DNA from: a bacterium
GTDB lineage: Bacteria; Campylobacterota; Campylobacteria; Campylobacterales; Sulfurimonadaceae
Direction of reading: 5' to 3'
Length of the DNA stretch: 48,789 nt
Assembly: GCA_018822665.1 (NCBI GenBank)
Contig: JAHJJX010000013.1
Span: 1-48,789 of the forward strand
Positions within the stretch are counted from its first letter, which is position 1. Each line of letters begins with the position of its first letter. The notes under the pieces were generated by a model. It was not told the origin of the DNA. It saw only the letters and a program-made list of their open reading frames with translations, and searched no databases. Both the position numbers and the translations under genes were made by a program. Below are positions 36,592-45,848 of the stretch, in pieces.

Positions 36592-39168
36592 TTACGATAC
36601 AATAACTTTTATCTCATTGTTTTCTAAGGTAAATGCGACTTTAGAACCTTCAATAACTTTGCCCTCAAGTATCAAATCGGCAAGACGGTCTTCAACTATT
36701 TCATACAAAGCACGTTTAAGCGGTCTGGCACCGTACACAGGGTCAAAGCCGGCTTCTGCTATATAAGCCTTTGCTTCAGGGCTAAGAATAAGTTCTATGT
36801 CTCTTTGTTCAACTTTTTTTGCTATATCCGCAAAAAAGATATCAACAATACCTACTATCTGTTCATGTCCAAGTGCATTAAAGATAACTACATCATCTAA
36901 GCGGTTTAAAAATTCTGGCTTAAAAGCTTGTTTCAATTCTGCCATAACCATGGCATCAAGCTCTTTTGAAGCGGCATTATTTATAATTTTATCGCTTGCT
37001 ATATTTGATGTCAAAATGATAATAGTATTTGTAAAATCAACTGTCACCCCTTTGTTGTCCGTCAATCTTCCATCATCCAAAACCTGAAGCAACATGTTAA
37101 AAACGTCAGGATGTGCTTTTTCCACCTCATCAAAAAGTATAACACTATAAGGTTTTCTTCGCACCGCTTCTGTAAGTTGTCCACCCTCTTCGTATCCGAC
37201 ATACCCGGGAGCAGCTCCTACTAGGCGTGAAACTGCGTGTTTTTCCATATATTCGCTCATATCTATTCGTATAAGTGCATCTTGGCTGTCAAAAAGAAAT
37301 TTTGCCAAGCTTTTAGCGGTTTGAGTTTTACCGACACCTGTCGGCCCAAGAAATAAAAAACTTCCTATTGGAGAAGATGCATCAGAAAGACCTGCTTTAT
37401 TTCTCTTAATAGCGCGGGCTACGGCATGTGTTGCTTTACTTTGGCCTACGACATCTTTATTTAATTCTTCTTCAACATTTAAGATTTTATCTTTCTCGCC
37501 TTGAAGCATTTTATTGACGGGAATATGTGTCCATCTCGATACAATGGATGCGATCGCTTCTTCATCTACGCTATTTTTAAGAAGAGTTCCCTCTTTTTGA
37601 AGTTTTTCCCAATTCTCATTTATTTTTTTCTCTTCTTGTATGAGCGCAGGAATTTCGCCATACTCTATCTCTGCGGCACGATTGTATTCGGAACTGTTTT
37701 TTGCATTTTGAGCTTCTCTTCTTTTAGACTCAATATCATTTTTAATTGATGAAATTTTCTCAAACACCTCTTTTTCAGATGCAAACTGTGCTTCAAGAGA
37801 ACGAACATTTTCTTCTACATCTGCCAACTCTTTTTTTATTTCTTCAACTCTTTTTTCATTTGATGGAGTTTTTTCCATATTCAAGGCTTCTCTTTCTACA
37901 TGAAGCTCTGAGCTTTTTCTTTTTGCCGCACTCAAAGCATTCGGCTCTGATTCTATCTGCATTTTGAGTTCAGCCGCTGCTTCATCAATAAGGTCTATCG
38001 CTTTATCCGGTAAAAATCTGTCCGCGATGTATCTGTCTGAAAGTCTTGCCGCAGCTACTAAGGCAGAATCTGTAATCGTTACATTGTGGTGCGTCTCAAG
38101 TCTACCCTTAATGCCCCTTAAAATTTGCAGAGATTGATTAACCGTCGGTTCATTGAGGTTAATAGGTAAAAATCTTCTCTGAAGTGCCGCATCTTTTTCA
38201 AAATATTTTCTATACTCTTTGAGCGTTGTTGCTCCAATCGTATGAAGCTCCCCGCGCGCAAGTGCCGGCTTTAAGATATTTGCAGCATCCATACTGCCTT
38301 CACTCGCTCCTGCTCCGACAATAGTGTGAATTTCATCTATAAACAGAATGATATTTCCGCTTTTCTTAACCTCGTCTATTACCGCTTTTAATCTGTCTTC
38401 AAATTCCCCTCTATATTTTGCCCCGGCAATTAAAGCGCTCATATCAAGAGCAACCACTCTTTTATTTTTAAGTGAAGTCGGTACATCGCCATTATAAATT
38501 TTTTGAGCCAATCCTTCAACTAAAGCTGTTTTACCGACCCCCGGTTCTCCAAGCAAAATAGGGTTATTCTTAGTTTTTCGTATAAGAATCTGCATCATAC
38601 GGCTAATCTCTTCATCACGGCCAATGACAGGGGAAAGTTTTCCTTCTGCTGCTTCTTTTGTTAAATCTATACCGTATTTTTCCAAGCTCTCTAATGTTTC
38701 ATCGGAGCTTTGTGAGTCTATCTTTGCTCCAGCGCGAGATGCTTGAATATTTTTCTCCAAATCCATTACATTGATGTACTTGGACAATATGCTCGCGTAA
38801 GGCTCTTTTTTTAAGTTTGCCAATATATAGGTATCCACAGCCAAATAAGAATCGCCATTTTTTGTCATAAGCCCAACACCGGCTTCTAAAGTTCCCACAA
38901 AATTTTTAGATAGTTTAATATTTTCTTTTGATACGGTGGAAGACTTAGACAGTTTTTGCGCCAGACTTTTTAAATCCAGTTCGATGGCAGCCTTATCTAT
39001 TTTCATCTTAATAAACATCTGGTTCAACACAGAATTTGAATTTGCAAGAAGAGCCCATAAAAAGTGCAAAGGCTCCACTTCCTGATTTTGATTATGCAGA
39101 GCCAAAGATACAGACGATTCTATTGCCTCCGTCATATTATGTGTTAGTTTTTCAAAAATATTGTTCAT
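36592..39168 (-). CDS. clpB: ATP-dependent disaggregase ClpB
   Basis: An 858-residue Hsp100 ClpB, which with DnaK rescues aggregated proteins. It has the N-terminal Clp repeat domain, AAA-1 with Walker [14 protein letters not shown] and Walker [15 protein letters not shown], the ~130-residue coiled-coil middle domain ([20 protein letters not shown]), AAA-2 with [19 protein letters not shown] and [20 protein letters not shown], and a C-terminal D2-small domain ending [10 protein letters not shown]. Length is normal. Its promoter is overlapped by a HAIR-like operator, so HspR control is likely. Confidence 0.97.
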   Translation of the reverse strand: MNNIFEKLTHNMTEAIESSVSLALHNQNQEVEPLHFLWALLANSNSVLNQMFIKMKIDKAAIELDLKSLAQKLSKSSTVSKENIKLSKNFVGTLEAGVGLMTKNGDSYLAVDTYILANLKKEPYASILSKYINVMDLEKNIQASRAGAKIDSQSSDETLESLEKYGIDLTKEAAEGKLSPVIGRDEEISRMMQILIRKTKNNPILLGEPGVGKTALVEGLAQKIYNGDVPTSLKNKRVVALDMSALIAGAKYRGEFEDRLKAVIDEVKKSGNIILFIDEIHTIVGAGASEGSMDAANILKPALARGELHTIGATTLKEYRKYFEKDAALQRRFLPINLNEPTVNQSLQILRGIKGRLETHHNVTITDSALVAAARLSDRYIADRFLPDKAIDLIDEAAAELKMQIESEPNALSAAKRKSSELHVEREALNMEKTPSNEKRVEEIKKELADVEENVRSLEAQFASEKEVFEKISSIKNDIESKRREAQNAKNSSEYNRAAEIEYGEIPALIQEEKKINENWEKLQKEGTLLKNSVDEEAIASIVSRWTHIPVNKMLQGEKDKILNVEEELNKDVVGQSKATHAVARAIKRNKAGLSDASSPIGSFLFLGPTGVGKTQTAKSLAKFLFDSQDALIRIDMSEYMEKHAVSRLVGAAPGYVGYEEGGQLTEAVRRKPYSVILFDEVEKAHPDVFNMLLQVLDDGRLTDNKGVTVDFTNTIIILTSNIASDKIINNAASKELDAMVMAELKQAFKPEFLNRLDDVVIFNALGHEQIVGIVDIFFADIAKKVEQRDIELILSPEAKAYIAEAGFDPVYGARPLKRALYEIVEDRLADLILEGKVIEGSKVAFTLENNEIKVIVS

Positions 39169-39196
39169 CTACAATCCTTTTATTTTATATGAAATA

Positions 39197-39226
39197 ATTA
39201 TATCAAATTGAGTCACTTAATGTCAA
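39197..39226 (-). promoter_or_regulatory. Consensus promoter of clpB
   Basis: On the minus strand TTGACA (39221-39226), 18-bp spacer, TATAAT (39197-39202), about 30 bp before the clpB ATG. The layout and the TGATATAAT context match the cbpA promoter almost exactly. Confidence 0.8.
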
Positions 39227-39227
39227 G
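39207..39227. promoter_or_regulatory. HAIR-like HspR operator upstream of clpB
   Basis: ATTGAGT-CACTTAA-TGTCAAG shows the TTGA-N11-TCAA skeleton of the HspR inverted repeat with 11 of 14 arm positions matching CTTGAGT-N7-ACTCAAG. It overlaps the -35 and spacer. Confidence 0.65.
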
Positions 39228-39274
39228 TTCTTTTAGTCACTATTGGAAACTAGTAACTTTTATCTATCTTATAT

Positions 39275-39280
39275 TATAAT
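39275..39280 (+). promoter_or_regulatory. Putative -10 element of the nitroreductase gene
   Basis: TATAAT 27 bp before the chosen start codon, in an AT-rich region divergent from clpB. Confidence 0.45.
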
Positions 39281-39301
39281 TTCAAAATAATGTATCAAGG
39301 A

Positions 39302-39313
39302 TTCCACATGCCA
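39302..39313 (+). repeat. Dispersed 12-mer TTCCACATGCCA, copy 13, overlapping a start codon
   Basis: Exact copy whose ATG (39308-39310) is the likely initiation codon of the nitroreductase gene; AAGGA lies immediately upstream (39297-39301). Confidence 0.8.
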
Positions 39314-39988
39314 ACTATTTTAGAAGCTATTACAACTCGTTCTTCAAAAAGAGCGTATCTTTCAAAACCGATTTCAAGAGAGATTCAAGAGAAAATTTTA
39401 AATGCTGCCAACATGACTCCAAGCGGAGCAAATATGCAACCTTGGATTGTGTATGCTATCAGCAATGAAGATGTACTTACAAATATAGGTGATGCGATTA
39501 TTCAAAAAATGAACGATGGAGTAGCCCACGACCAGTTTATACAATACTACCCTATAAAGTGGTCCAATCCTTACAAAAAACGCAGACTTGAAACTGGAAT
39601 CGGTCTGTATACCCTTATGGAAGTTGACCGAAAAGATACACAAACTAGAACAAAGATGTGGCATGACAATTTTAGATGGTTTGGTGCAAAAACAGTATTT
39701 TTTGTATTTACCGATAAAGCGCTTATCGATGGTGCGCAAGGTGCTTTAATCGATTGCGGTGCTTATATGCAAAGCATTATGCTGGCTGCCGGAGAATTTG
39801 GCATAGACAGCTGTCCACAGGGTTCTACCACAGAGTATGGAAAAGTGGTAGCAGATATCTTGAACGCTCCTGAGCACTTAGCACTTTTATACAGCGTAGT
39901 TTTAGGTTATGCGGATGAAACTGCTAAGATAAATACCTATCAGCCCAAAAGAGTTGAAATGGAAGATATCGTTACCTTTATTGAGTAA
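39308..39988 (+). CDS. Nitroreductase-family FMN-dependent oxidoreductase
   Basis: A 226-residue nitroreductase-fold protein. It opens PTILEAITTRSSKRAYLSKP with the phosphate-contact RSSKRAY, followed by AANMTPSGANMQPWIVYAIS (FMN-binding SGxNxQPW), and ends around GYADETAKINTYQPKR. These FMN proteins reduce nitro compounds, quinones or flavins with NAD(P)H. The real substrate is unknown. ATG 39308 is chosen because AAGGA sits 6 bp upstream and because MPTILEAI is where family homology begins; an earlier in-frame ATG at 39290 has no RBS. It ends 5 bp from the convergent PLP-enzyme gene. Confidence 0.88.
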   Translation: MPTILEAITTRSSKRAYLSKPISREIQEKILNAANMTPSGANMQPWIVYAISNEDVLTNIGDAIIQKMNDGVAHDQFIQYYPIKWSNPYKKRRLETGIGLYTLMEVDRKDTQTRTKMWHDNFRWFGAKTVFFVFTDKALIDGAQGALIDCGAYMQSIMLAAGEFGIDSCPQGSTTEYGKVVADILNAPEHLALLYSVVLGYADETAKINTYQPKRVEMEDIVTFIE

Positions 39989-39993
39989 AAAGG

Positions 39994-40845
39994 CTATAAA
40001 CCTTTTTTCTTATATCTTGCCAACATGCTTTCATTTCCGGTTATTCCGCCGCTGTGAATATACAGAACTTCTTCATTTGTTTGCTCCAACAAAGACTTCC
40101 ACATGCCGGGGGCATACAGTAAATCAAACTCAATTCCGCCGGCTAAAAGCTTTTTATAAATCTCTAGGAACTCCGAATACGGCTTTGCAAAATGATATTT
40201 TTTACTCGGATTTAAGATAATCAAGTTTTTAGGAATTGGGTGAAGCGCACCCATTTGTTCTCTTAGGTAGCCAACATCCCCCACGCAGGGGGTTGTATAT
40301 ACCTTATATTCCGGTAATGCAAGTGCTAAATAAAGTGCCGTTGTTCCGGTTCCGGAGGGAGTTGCAAGAGACTTTATTTTTAAAGTAGACTCTTTTATCT
40401 CTTTTGCTAAAACTTGTAAACCTTCTTGAGCACTTTTATCTGCTCCGCCTTGGTCTATTATGTAGGATTTTTCATTTAAATTAAATCTTAATGAAGAGAT
40501 AAAACCTTTATAGTTTTTCTCTTCAATTTCCACATGCTGCATACCTAAACAAAGCGCATGAAAATAATTTCCATCCTTTTGCTCTTTTAAAAATATACTT
40601 AATTTTTTTGTATAGTAAATAAACTCCCACCCTTTACTTTTACACATGGCAGCAATTGCCAACATAGCATTAGATTGTGTTCCGCCATAAGAGATTATTC
40701 TGTTATATGTATTATTTGAGGTTTGTAAAAGTGCATAAAGTTTGCGGTATTTGTTTCCCGCTAAAAAAGGATCGATTAAATCATCTCTTTTAACATAGAA
40801 AATTCTCCCATCCAAATTTATTTCAGAAATGGGAGAGTAAATCAT
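39994..40845 (-). CDS. PLP-dependent ACC deaminase / D-cysteine desulfhydrase-like enzyme
   Basis: A 283-residue fold type II PLP enzyme. YVKRDDLIDPFLAGNKYRKL contains the PLP lysine (GNKYRK) and SYGGTQSNAMLAIAAM the substrate-binding loop of the ACC deaminase/DcyD family. A Gly-rich PSGTGTTALYLALALPE phosphate loop follows. The natural substrate could be 1-aminocyclopropane carboxylate, D-cysteine or another amino acid; the sequence does not decide it. The protein is about 40 residues shorter than typical ACC deaminases. One full copy of the dispersed motif and one degenerate copy lie in the gene. Confidence 0.75.
   Translation of the reverse strand: MIYSPISEINLDGRIFYVKRDDLIDPFLAGNKYRKLYALLQTSNNTYNRIISYGGTQSNAMLAIAAMCKSKGWEFIYYTKKLSIFLKEQKDGNYFHALCLGMQHVEIEEKNYKGFISSLRFNLNEKSYIIDQGGADKSAQEGLQVLAKEIKESTLKIKSLATPSGTGTTALYLALALPEYKVYTTPCVGDVGYLREQMGALHPIPKNLIILNPSKKYHFAKPYSEFLEIYKKLLAGGIEFDLLYAPGMWKSLLEQTNEEVLYIHSGGITGNESMLARYKKKGL
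40097..40108 (+). repeat. Dispersed motif TTCCACATGCCG, copy 14
   Basis: Full 9-bp core, last base G; in the PLP-enzyme gene, decoding as PGMWK, a third reading-frame use. Confidence 0.75.
40528..40539 (+). repeat. Degenerate motif copy TTCCACATGCTG
   Basis: One mismatch in the core (CCACATGCT). In the same gene, decoding as QHVEI, so it may be a decayed copy. Confidence 0.45.
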
Positions 40846-41676
40846 CTATTTGATGGTAGCTTTTTTTCTCAAGTCTTCCATCTTCGCCTGCATAATAGTT
40901 TTGAATTTTTCCATCTTTAATCTTTGGTCTATAAAAGATTTGACCTCCGTAAATGTTCTTGTAGTCTTATCTTTTTTGTCTTCCAAATAAATAACATGAA
41001 ATCCAAATTGTGTTTTTACAGGTTCAGGTGTAATTGTTCCGACCTGCATACTAAATACTTTATCATTAAACTCCGGCACCATTTGACCCTGCGCAAAATA
41101 ACCAAGATCTCCACCTTTTGGCCCGCTAGGTCCCGTTGATTTTGCTATTGCCAAGTCTATGAACTTAGATTTTAAAGCATCGCCTTTTAAAGATTTTAAA
41201 TCAGAAATAATATCCTTCGCTTCTTCTTCTGTTTTTAAAAGAATATGACGTGCATGAACGCTCTCTTTTTCATCAAATTCTTCTTTATTTTTATTGTAAT
41301 AGTCTTTGAGTTCCGCATCAGAAACCTGAACATTGTCAAGTTCTTTTTTTTGCCATACTTGGATAGCTAATTCTTTTTTAATTCTCTCTTGAACTTCTTT
41401 GTATTCGTCTTTAAACTCTTTAGACTCCAATATGCCTGTTTTTTTCGCATCTCCATAAACAAGCTCTTTAGCAACTAGTTGCTCTAATACCTGCTTTCTA
41501 AACTCTGCTTGTTTATCAGCAGGAACTTGGTTAAATCTGCCTTGTGTTGCATTCATAAGGGCAGAGTCGACATCTGCTTGCGTAATAGCCGAGCCATTTA
41601 CAGTCACTAAAGTGTTTGCACTTACTAGAGTCGATGCTACTAAAAGAGAAGCTACTATTTTTGTTACTTTTTTCAT
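40846..41676 (-). CDS. PpiC/SurA-type periplasmic peptidyl-prolyl isomerase (PEB4-like)
   Basis: A 276-residue exported parvulin-type chaperone. It starts MKKVTKIVASLLVASTLVSA (ATG 41676, GAGGAATAA upstream; an upstream in-frame start at 41763 is unlikely because it would bury the signal peptide). An N-terminal SurA-like helical region is followed by the PpiC domain: ESVHARHILLKTEEEAKDII, GPSGPKGGDLGYFAQGQMVP and TQFGFHVIYLEDKK. Family members assist outer-membrane protein folding. In C. jejuni the homolog peb4 lies beside nth and fba; all three occur in this window, though separated by other genes. Its stop is 1 bp from the PLP-enzyme start. Confidence 0.93.
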   Translation of the reverse strand: MKKVTKIVASLLVASTLVSANTLVTVNGSAITQADVDSALMNATQGRFNQVPADKQAEFRKQVLEQLVAKELVYGDAKKTGILESKEFKDEYKEVQERIKKELAIQVWQKKELDNVQVSDAELKDYYNKNKEEFDEKESVHARHILLKTEEEAKDIISDLKSLKGDALKSKFIDLAIAKSTGPSGPKGGDLGYFAQGQMVPEFNDKVFSMQVGTITPEPVKTQFGFHVIYLEDKKDKTTRTFTEVKSFIDQRLKMEKFKTIMQAKMEDLRKKATIK

Positions 41677-41775
41677 CCAATTATTCCTCAGGTATATTTG
41701 TCTTTTATAAACAGATTTTATTAATTTAATACTAATAGTTATTAAACGAACTCCCAAATACATATCACAGTTTTT

Positions 41776-43710
41776 TTAAACTGTCACTTTTAAATATTTG
41801 CTTAGTATATTTTCTAATTTTTCTCGCGTTAGCGGTTTTGAGATGTAATCATCTAAACCTTCATTTAAAAGCATCTCTTTATCGCCTTGCATAGCCATAG
41901 CTGTTAATGCCACAATCGGTGTTTTCCCATTTAGATTTATTCTGTCTTTTATCTCCTGAGTTGCAAGTATTCCGTTTTTTTCCGGCATGTCTATATCCAT
42001 GAAAACTATATCATACTTATTTTTTTCACACATTTTGACAGCTTCATTGCCGTTGGACGCTGTTGTTACAACTATTCTGTATTCTTGAAGTAATATTTTA
42101 ATTAATCTCTGATTGATTAAATTGTCTTCAACAACCAAGGCAGCTAAACTGTCTTTTAAATGAACCTTCTTCTCATTTTTTTCATCTGCATTATGCTTAA
42201 ACATACTGTTTAAATGTTTCGCAATAAAACTCGGCAAGAGTGGTTTTCTAAGCACTTTGTCCGTTATATGCGTAAGCCTTGTTTGAAGTTTTTCTGTTTC
42301 ATCTAAAAATATTACAACCGGTACTTTTTTAGTGTATGTGCCGAGTTTTAACATCCAAGATGAATCATTTTGATTAGCAATAATATAAAGAGCATCGATT
42401 TCGTCATAAACTTTTTCATCTAAAATATTGGCTTTAATAACATCGATTGCGAAAGAGCGAAGATAAATAGTCAGAAAGTTTGCTTCATCAACTTGAGTCT
42501 GATCCAAAAGTAACACTTTAACTCTTTTTTTTGGAATCATATTATAAGTTTGTCCGCGGGAAGCTTTAAAATCTAGCACAAAATTAAAATAGCTTCCGTG
42601 CCCTTCTTCACTTTGAATTCGCAGCTCACCCCCCATAAGATTTACTAAGCCGTGTGACAAACTTAGACCTACTCCAAGTCGCTCATCAGCATGATTTCCG
42701 GCATTAAACGGTTCGGTTATTAACGCAATCTGCTCGTTTGCTATCCCTTTACCGTTGTCTTTGACACTAAAACCTATGCTGCAATCGCCGTTTACGCTTC
42801 GCTTTAGCAATTTTACTTCTACAATTACTTTCCCGCCTCTTGGTGTAAATTTAATTGCATTTTGTATCAAAGAGTTCATAACCTGCTTAATCTTTCTAAA
42901 ATCACCGTTTAACTCTTGGGGAAGTTTTGGATCGATAAACGTCAAAATTTTTATCCCTTTATCTCTTCCTTCAATACAGGCATTATATGCAAGATACTCT
43001 ATTTCCGACAAAATCTCAAACATCGAATTGTCCAGCTTTAATCTTCCCCCCTGCATTTGAGAAAGGTCCAGCAATGTTTCTATATTTGCCATCAAATTCC
43101 TTGATGATCGGCTAATCATTTGCACATAATCTGTTTGCGTTTTATCTATGTTTGTTTGAGACAACAACTCCACAAATCCAAGAACCCCATTCATCGGTGT
43201 TCTAAATTCATGTCCGATATTGGCTAAAAATTTTGATTTTAATTTTTCAGCTTCTTTGCTTTTTAGCTCTGCTTGATGAAGCTGTGTGATATCTTCCAAT
43301 TCTAAAACATAAAATTCCTGCTCATGGAATAAAGTGTGACATTTCGCGTTAATACTTAATATTTCACCGTTATTTGCCGGGATTGTTAAGTAGTAGCCAT
43401 CCTTTTTATATTTCTTAATATAGTCCATCCAGTTTTTATCATCTTCGGTAAAAACCTCTTCACTTTCGCTTAAAAAAAGTTCTCTTACGCTCTCATGTTT
43501 TTTATTAAATTCTTCAATATTACTCAATGAAAAAGTATTAAAAAACAATTTATTAGCACCTATCCAGCCATCTTTTTTTGTAAAGAACAGCATCATAGAG
43601 CTACTGCCATCTACTATTTTCCAAATTAAATCTTTTGTAAAATATTCCCCAAAGTCAGCCTTCTTTTCTATCCCTTTTCCTTGCTTGGAAAAAAACGAAA
43701 AAAAATTCAT
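41776..43710 (-). CDS. Cytoplasmic hybrid sensor histidine kinase
   Basis: A 644-residue kinase without transmembrane segments. A PAS-like sensor (about residues 30-145) is followed by HisKA with H167 in IGHEFRTPMNG, and a HATPase with QNAIKFTPRGG, DNGKGIAN and GVGLSLSHGLVNLMGGELR. A degenerate receiver (about 400-500) follows: LLLDQTQVDEANF lacks the central Asp, but LRKPLLPSF keeps the Lys. A complete C-terminal receiver (about 525-640) has D572 in FMDIDMPEKNG and the K in DDYISKPL. The H-box reads GHEFRTP rather than SHELRTP. GGAG lies 8 bp before the ATG. Input signal unknown; phosphotransfer to an unlinked partner is likely. Confidence 0.9.
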   Translation of the reverse strand: MNFFSFFSKQGKGIEKKADFGEYFTKDLIWKIVDGSSSMMLFFTKKDGWIGANKLFFNTFSLSNIEEFNKKHESVRELFLSESEEVFTEDDKNWMDYIKKYKKDGYYLTIPANNGEILSINAKCHTLFHEQEFYVLELEDITQLHQAELKSKEAEKLKSKFLANIGHEFRTPMNGVLGFVELLSQTNIDKTQTDYVQMISRSSRNLMANIETLLDLSQMQGGRLKLDNSMFEILSEIEYLAYNACIEGRDKGIKILTFIDPKLPQELNGDFRKIKQVMNSLIQNAIKFTPRGGKVIVEVKLLKRSVNGDCSIGFSVKDNGKGIANEQIALITEPFNAGNHADERLGVGLSLSHGLVNLMGGELRIQSEEGHGSYFNFVLDFKASRGQTYNMIPKKRVKVLLLDQTQVDEANFLTIYLRSFAIDVIKANILDEKVYDEIDALYIIANQNDSSWMLKLGTYTKKVPVVIFLDETEKLQTRLTHITDKVLRKPLLPSFIAKHLNSMFKHNADEKNEKKVHLKDSLAALVVEDNLINQRLIKILLQEYRIVVTTASNGNEAVKMCEKNKYDIVFMDIDMPEKNGILATQEIKDRINLNGKTPIVALTAMAMQGDKEMLLNEGLDDYISKPLTREKLENILSKYLKVTV

Positions 43711-43798
43711 GCTTAAAACTCCCCCTCCAATATGTGATTTTGATTATAGCACAGAAGTAGGTAAAATACCATTTATACAAAAGTCACAACTGAGAGTA

Positions 43799-44443
43799 AT
43801 GAAAAAAGCAACAAAAAAAGAGATACTTGTTATCCATCAAAGATTTATAGAAAGATATAGCGAAGCCGTGACTGAGTTAGATTACAAGAATGCGTATGAA
43901 CTTGTAATAGCCGTCGCATTATCAGCACAATGCACAGACAAAAGAGTAAATCTTATAACGCCTGCGCTTTTCAAAAAATATCCCACTCTACAAACTCTGG
44001 CTTGCGCAAACATAGATGATGTAAAGGCACTTATTAACAGCTGTTCATTTTTTAACAACAAAGCAAAAAATATCATTTTGATGGCGCAGCGAGTTGTTGA
44101 AGTATACAATGGAGAGATTCCTCTTCATCCAAAAGATTTAATCACACTTGCCGGCGTTGGGCAAAAAACAGCGAATGTTGTAATGATAGAATATACAGGT
44201 GCAAATCTGATGGCAGTAGACACGCATGTTTTTCGAGTATCGCACAGACTCGGGCTGAGTGATGATGATACGGCACTCAAAACAGAAGCAACCTTGGTTA
44301 AGAAATTTAAAAACAATTTGCATGCGCTTCATCAAGGTATGGTTTTATTTGGCCGCTATATTTGCACTGCAAAAAATCCAAAATGTGATGAATGCTTTTT
44401 AACAGAGTTTTGTAAAACAAAAGAGAGTTTTAAAGCTGGATAA
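43799..44443 (+). CDS. nth: Endonuclease III
   Basis: A 214-residue DNA glycosylase/AP-lyase that removes oxidised pyrimidines. The HhH motif LAGVGQKTANVVM with catalytic Lys, the VDTHVFRVSHRLGL Asp region and the 4Fe-4S cluster Cys set (C-X6-C-X2-C-X5-C in CTAKNPKCDECFLTEFC) are all visible. ATG 43799 has GAGAG upstream and gives MKKATKKEILVIHQRF, where family homology starts; longer in-frame readings overlap the divergent kinase gene. Confidence 0.96.
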   Translation: MKKATKKEILVIHQRFIERYSEAVTELDYKNAYELVIAVALSAQCTDKRVNLITPALFKKYPTLQTLACANIDDVKALINSCSFFNNKAKNIILMAQRVVEVYNGEIPLHPKDLITLAGVGQKTANVVMIEYTGANLMAVDTHVFRVSHRLGLSDDDTALKTEATLVKKFKNNLHALHQGMVLFGRYICTAKNPKCDECFLTEFCKTKESFKAG

Positions 44444-44462
44444 TTTTGGATATAATTTGCCC

Positions 44463-44681
44463 ATGGCAAAGACTACATTGATTATTTTAACTGCAATACT
44501 TTTGAGCGGCTGCTTCAATAAACACGGTATTTCCGCAAAATACTATAGTGAATGCGAGGAGTATTACGATCTTCAGGGCTATTACCACAAAAAATGCGGA
44601 GAGGACGACATCATCACGTATAAAAAAATCGGAGACGCTTTTAAAGAAAAAGAGCCCGAACAAAAAGCGAATGTCTGGTAA
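44463..44681 (+). CDS. Small lipoprotein of unknown function
   Basis: A 72-residue protein starting MAKTTLIILTAILLSGCFNK with a clear lipobox (LSGC, Cys17), so it is probably lipid-anchored with a ~56-residue soluble part rich in charged residues and three further Cys/Tyr-rich strings (ECEEYYDLQGYYHKKCGEDD). It begins 19 bp after nth. I recognise no family. The dispersed motif follows 5 bp after its stop. Confidence 0.65.
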   Translation: MAKTTLIILTAILLSGCFNKHGISAKYYSECEEYYDLQGYYHKKCGEDDIITYKKIGDAFKEKEPEQKANVW

Positions 44682-44686
44682 GCTCT

Positions 44687-44698
44687 TGGCATGTGGAA
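44687..44698 (-). repeat. Dispersed 12-mer TTCCACATGCCA, copy 15 (intergenic)
   Basis: Exact copy on the minus strand, in the 31-bp gap between the convergent lipoprotein and cmoA genes, flanked as AAATTCCACATGCCAAGAG-like sequence. A single copy at a terminator position. Confidence 0.8.
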
Positions 44699-44712
44699 AT
44701 CTAAAATTTATT

Positions 44713-45420
44713 TCACTTTATAGCTATAAATGTCGCAAAATTTGCCCACCTAAAAACCACCTCGCAATGAGAGAATCCGCAATTCAGTGCCATTTTAATA
44801 TTTTCATTTTCGCTATAAGGGACTAATACATTCTCTAAAGCTTCTCTTTTTTGCATTATTTCGTATTCAGAATATCCCTGCGTTTTTTTAAAGTCATAAT
44901 AGCACTCAATCAAATCTTTATTGAGTTTTGAATGATGACTAATAACTTTTTCGCTGAATATAAAAACACCCTCTTTCTTTAAAGCATTTGATATTTTTTT
45001 AACAAGCTTTTCTCGAACCAAAGGGCGGATAAACTGCAAGGTATAGTTACTCACAAAAACATCAGCCGCCCTATAATTGTACTCTAAAATATCGGCATAC
45101 TCTACTTTTACATCGGCTCCAAAGGCTTCACACTTTTTTCTGGCTCTCTCTAGCATGGCTTGAGAATTGTCCAGACCGATTAAAGTTGCATCCGTTTTCA
45201 ATTTTCTTTTAATGCTGATAAGCAAGGATGCTGTTGAACATCCAAGATCATACATAAGACTGCCCTCTTCTAATTTTTTGAGCGCAAAATATTCCGTAAT
45301 CTTTTGAGATTCACTGTAAAATGGAACACTTCTTTGAAGCATATCATCAAAAACAGCGGCAACCTCTTCATCAAATTCAAACTGTTTTGTTATCGGCTTT
45401 GTAAAAACTTTATCATTCAT
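44713..45420 (-). CDS. cmoA: Carboxy-S-adenosyl-L-methionine synthase
   Basis: A 235-residue CmoA, which makes carboxy-SAM from SAM and prephenate for CmoB-dependent cmo5U34 tRNA modification. The opening [23 protein letters not shown] motif [18 protein letters not shown] and [20 protein letters not shown] are characteristic. AGGAAT lies before the ATG. cmoB is not adjacent. Divergent from the small membrane-protein gene. Confidence 0.93.
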   Translation of the reverse strand: MNDKVFTKPITKQFEFDEEVAAVFDDMLQRSVPFYSESQKITEYFALKKLEEGSLMYDLGCSTASLLISIKRKLKTDATLIGLDNSQAMLERARKKCEAFGADVKVEYADILEYNYRAADVFVSNYTLQFIRPLVREKLVKKISNALKKEGVFIFSEKVISHHSKLNKDLIECYYDFKKTQGYSEYEIMQKREALENVLVPYSENENIKMALNCGFSHCEVVFRWANFATFIAIK

Positions 45421-45459
45421 ATTTATTCCTAATGCGTAATTTTAACCAAAATCTTATGA

Positions 45460-45465
45460 TACAAT
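45460..45465 (+). promoter_or_regulatory. Putative extended -10 element of the gene at 45498
   Basis: TACAAT preceded by TGA (TATGATACAAT) 32 bp before the start codon. Confidence 0.35.
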
Positions 45466-45497
45466 CTCTATTATTACAGAAAATTCGAAGGAATAAG

Positions 45498-45842
45498 ATG
45501 AAGTTTGAAACCTCCACTTTAATGATGCTATTTTTTATTATTTTTCTCATTATCAGTATTTGGAAAATCTATGCTTTTCTACCAAATAAACAATTAGCAG
45601 ATGATGATACAACCAATGATTCGCAGCAGCAATTACAAAACTTAATGTTAAACATCATAAAAAAAAGGAACGGTAATATCGATGGGATTGAGTTATTTGA
45701 ACTGATGAAAAATGATAAAGATTTTGATAAAAAGCATTTTTGGAGATTCAATCAAAATAAACTCAATCAATTGCTTGTCCACTACTACATGCAAAATCCA
45801 CATGCCAAGAGTATCGAAGATATTTACAAAAATATTAAGTAG
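45498..45842 (+). CDS. Small membrane-anchored protein of unknown function
   Basis: A 114-residue protein beginning MKFETSTLMMLFFIIFLIIS, one N-terminal transmembrane helix (about residues 8-27), then a soluble helical, Asn/Gln/Lys-rich C-terminus. ATG 45498 is chosen for AAGGAATAAG directly upstream, over an in-frame start at 45432. I recognise no family. The motif copy at 45796 reads as NPHAK near its C-terminus, and a motif hairpin follows its stop by 8 bp. Confidence 0.6.
   Translation: MKFETSTLMMLFFIIFLIISIWKIYAFLPNKQLADDDTTNDSQQQLQNLMLNIIKKRNGNIDGIELFELMKNDKDFDKKHFWRFNQNKLNQLLVHYYMQNPHAKSIEDIYKNIK
45796..45807 (+). repeat. Dispersed motif ATCCACATGCCA, copy 16
   Basis: Full 9-bp core, first base A; followed by AGAGT as at the purH hairpin. 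In the small membrane-protein gene, decoding as NPHAKS. Confidence 0.7.
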
Positions 45843-45848
45843 TGAACC

